From: an uncultured Chloroflexota bacterium
Lineage (GTDB): Bacteria; Chloroflexota; Anaerolineae; Aggregatilineales; Phototrophicaceae
NCBI GenBank assembly: GCA_903904765.1
Contig: CAIVEA010000739.1
Coordinates: 1 to 6,560, forward strand
Direction: 5' to 3'
DNA: 6,560 nucleotides
Below the pieces are notes generated by a model. The model did not search any database. It saw only the letters and a program-made list of their open reading frames with translations, and was not told the DNA's origin. The stretch's first letter is position 1, and the number at the start of each line of letters is the position of its first letter. A program made the translations under genes and the position numbers. Below are positions 5,784 through 6,560 of the stretch, one piece after another.

Positions 5784-6347
5784 TTACTTGCCGTCCACCC
5801 ACACCGGCAGATGACCCAGCGCCACAATGTTCGACCATGCGGCGCGGTCGCCTTCGGTGAAGATAGCCGCTTCCGCCACCACCTGCGCCCCGGCTTTGCT
5901 CAGGATGAGGCGCATGCCTTGCAGCGTGCTTCCCGTCGAAATCACATCATCCAGCAGCACCACGCGCTTGCCCGCCACCAGACCACGATCTTTTTCATCG
6001 AGGAACAGCGTCTGCGGCGCGCCGGTGGTGATACTCAACGTTTCGGATTGCAGCGCATCGCCCATATACGGCTTGTAGGCTTTCCGCAGCACCACATACG
6101 GCAAATGCTGCATTTTGGTCGAAAGCCCGTGCGCCAGCGGGATGCTCTTGGCCTCCGCCGTCACCAGCACGTCCGGCTTATATTCCCACAGGCGTTTCGC
6201 CAGTTCGACGCTAGCGGCCTCCACCAGTTCGGTATCACCTAGAATGTTCAAAATGGCGATCCGCACCCCCGGCTTAATATCGAACAGGCGCAAATCGCGC
6301 TTCACCCCGGCAACTTCAACAGGATAGGTTTCGTACTGAGCCATCAT
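5784..6347 (-). CDS. Adenine phosphoribosyltransferase-like (type I PRTase)
   Basis: This 187-aa type I phosphoribosyltransferase carries the PRPP-binding signature VVLLDDVISTGST (129-141, with Asp133-Asp134 and the TGS phosphate loop). It also has the PPi-loop-like segment VTAEAKSIPLA (62-72), an RKAYKPYM block (88-95) and a flexible-loop region around 98-116. These suit the adenine/xanthine PRTase group, which joins a free purine base with PRPP to give the nucleotide and pyrophosphate (purine salvage, cytoplasm). The first 45 residues, with RIAILNILGDTELVEA, form an N-terminal arm seen in adenine PRTase-like proteins of several deep-branching bacteria as I recall them. Adenine is therefore the likeliest base, but hypoxanthine, guanine or xanthine cannot be excluded. 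Two adjacent ATGs compete: AAAGG lies 5 nt before 6347 and 8 nt before 6344, so 6344 is equally plausible. It follows a partial gene on the same strand by 36 nt. Confidence 0.87.
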   Translation of the reverse strand: MMAQYETYPVEVAGVKRDLRLFDIKPGVRIAILNILGDTELVEAASVELAKRLWEYKPDVLVTAEAKSIPLAHGLSTKMQHLPYVVLRKAYKPYMGDALQSETLSITTGAPQTLFLDEKDRGLVAGKRVVLLDDVISTGSTLQGMRLILSKAGAQVVAEAAIFTEGDRAAWSNIVALGHLPVWVDGK

Positions 6348-6383
6348 TCAAGCCTTTGTGATTTGAAATAGAAAACTGGAATC

Positions 6384-6560
6384 CTAGCCGTGATCGTGGA
6401 ATACGATCTGCTCATGCCCCACGCGGGCAATATCGCCCACATTCAGAGGCTGTGCTTCCTTCAAGAGAATATCATTCAAGAAGCCGCCAGGAACAAGTCG
6501 CTCTCGATCTTGAGCGGTGACGACCACCACATCGACCCCTCCTTGGAGGGGATACTGGAA
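6384..6560 (-). CDS. C-terminal fragment of an unidentified protein, possibly nucleotidyltransferase-like
   Basis: The leftward frame is open from the right edge to a TAG at 6384-6386, giving the last 58 residues of a larger protein. The other two minus frames hit stops within about 90 bases. A hydrophobic strand GVDVVVVTAQD is followed by RLVPGGFLNDILLKE and a tail ending in GHEQIVFHDHG. The pattern 'Val-Asp-hydrophobic strand, then VPG, then a helix with ILLKE' resembles the end of MNT-type nucleotidyltransferase domains. The match is weak and the His-rich tail is not typical, so the identity is open. It lies 36 nt upstream of the phosphoribosyltransferase gene on the same strand and may share its transcript. 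Confidence 0.6.
   Translation of the reverse strand, partial: FQYPLQGGVDVVVVTAQDRERLVPGGFLNDILLKEAQPLNVGDIARVGHEQIVFHDHG

Noticed and set aside
1..6560. Search for mobile elements, CRISPR repeats, tRNA or rRNA genes and toxin-antitoxin or defence genes
   Set aside because: No transposase, recombinase, repeated spacer pattern, tRNA-like cloverleaf or defence-type domain could be seen. All genes read as ordinary housekeeping or metabolic families apart from the unknowns listed.

Overview
The window reads as a chromosomal segment from a moderately GC-rich bacterium. The family mix (a GT-C membrane glycosyltransferase, a fructosamine kinase, an HSD10-type dehydrogenase, a DUF4177 protein, and an adenine phosphoribosyltransferase-like enzyme with a long N-terminal arm) would fit a Chloroflexota-type lineage. 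That assignment is inference from protein flavour only; no rRNA or marker gene is present. Coding density is high, no gene-free stretch exceeds 300 bases, and I see no mobile element, CRISPR array, tRNA or rRNA.

Layout from left to right. (1) A leftward pair: an APH-family kinase (stop at 632) followed 6 nt later by the N-terminal part of a GT-C/PMT_2-like integral membrane glycosyltransferase that runs off the left edge. (2) Diverging from that pair across about 70 bp is a rightward fructosamine/ketosamine-3-kinase family gene (1747-2610), so two protein-kinase-fold small-molecule kinases stand back to back. (3) A leftward osmC gene (2675-3106) converges on the fructosamine kinase gene, with a GC-rich hairpin between their stops. 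(4) A 180-bp divergent intergenic region follows osmC. It leads into a tight rightward cluster: a calcineurin-like metallophosphoesterase, a 211-aa protein of unknown function, an SDR strikingly like HSD10 (3-hydroxyacyl-CoA dehydrogenase type 2), and a 68-aa DUF4177 protein. The gaps are 4, 20 and 28 nt. (5) This cluster ends at a strong imperfect hairpin (5736-5774) shared with a converging leftward phosphoribosyltransferase gene. That gene is preceded on the same strand by the 3' end of an unidentified gene, possibly a nucleotidyltransferase, cut by the right edge.

The genes do not form one recognisable pathway. Loosely, the fructosamine kinase (glycation repair) and OsmC (peroxide detoxification) are both damage-control functions, the phosphoribosyltransferase is purine salvage, and the HSD10-like enzyme is acyl-CoA or branched-chain amino acid catabolism. 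I found no convincing new multi-gene system. The best candidates for a second look are the unknown 211-aa protein in the four-gene cluster, a perfect 11-bp inverted repeat inside the APH-family gene, and the back-to-back kinases.
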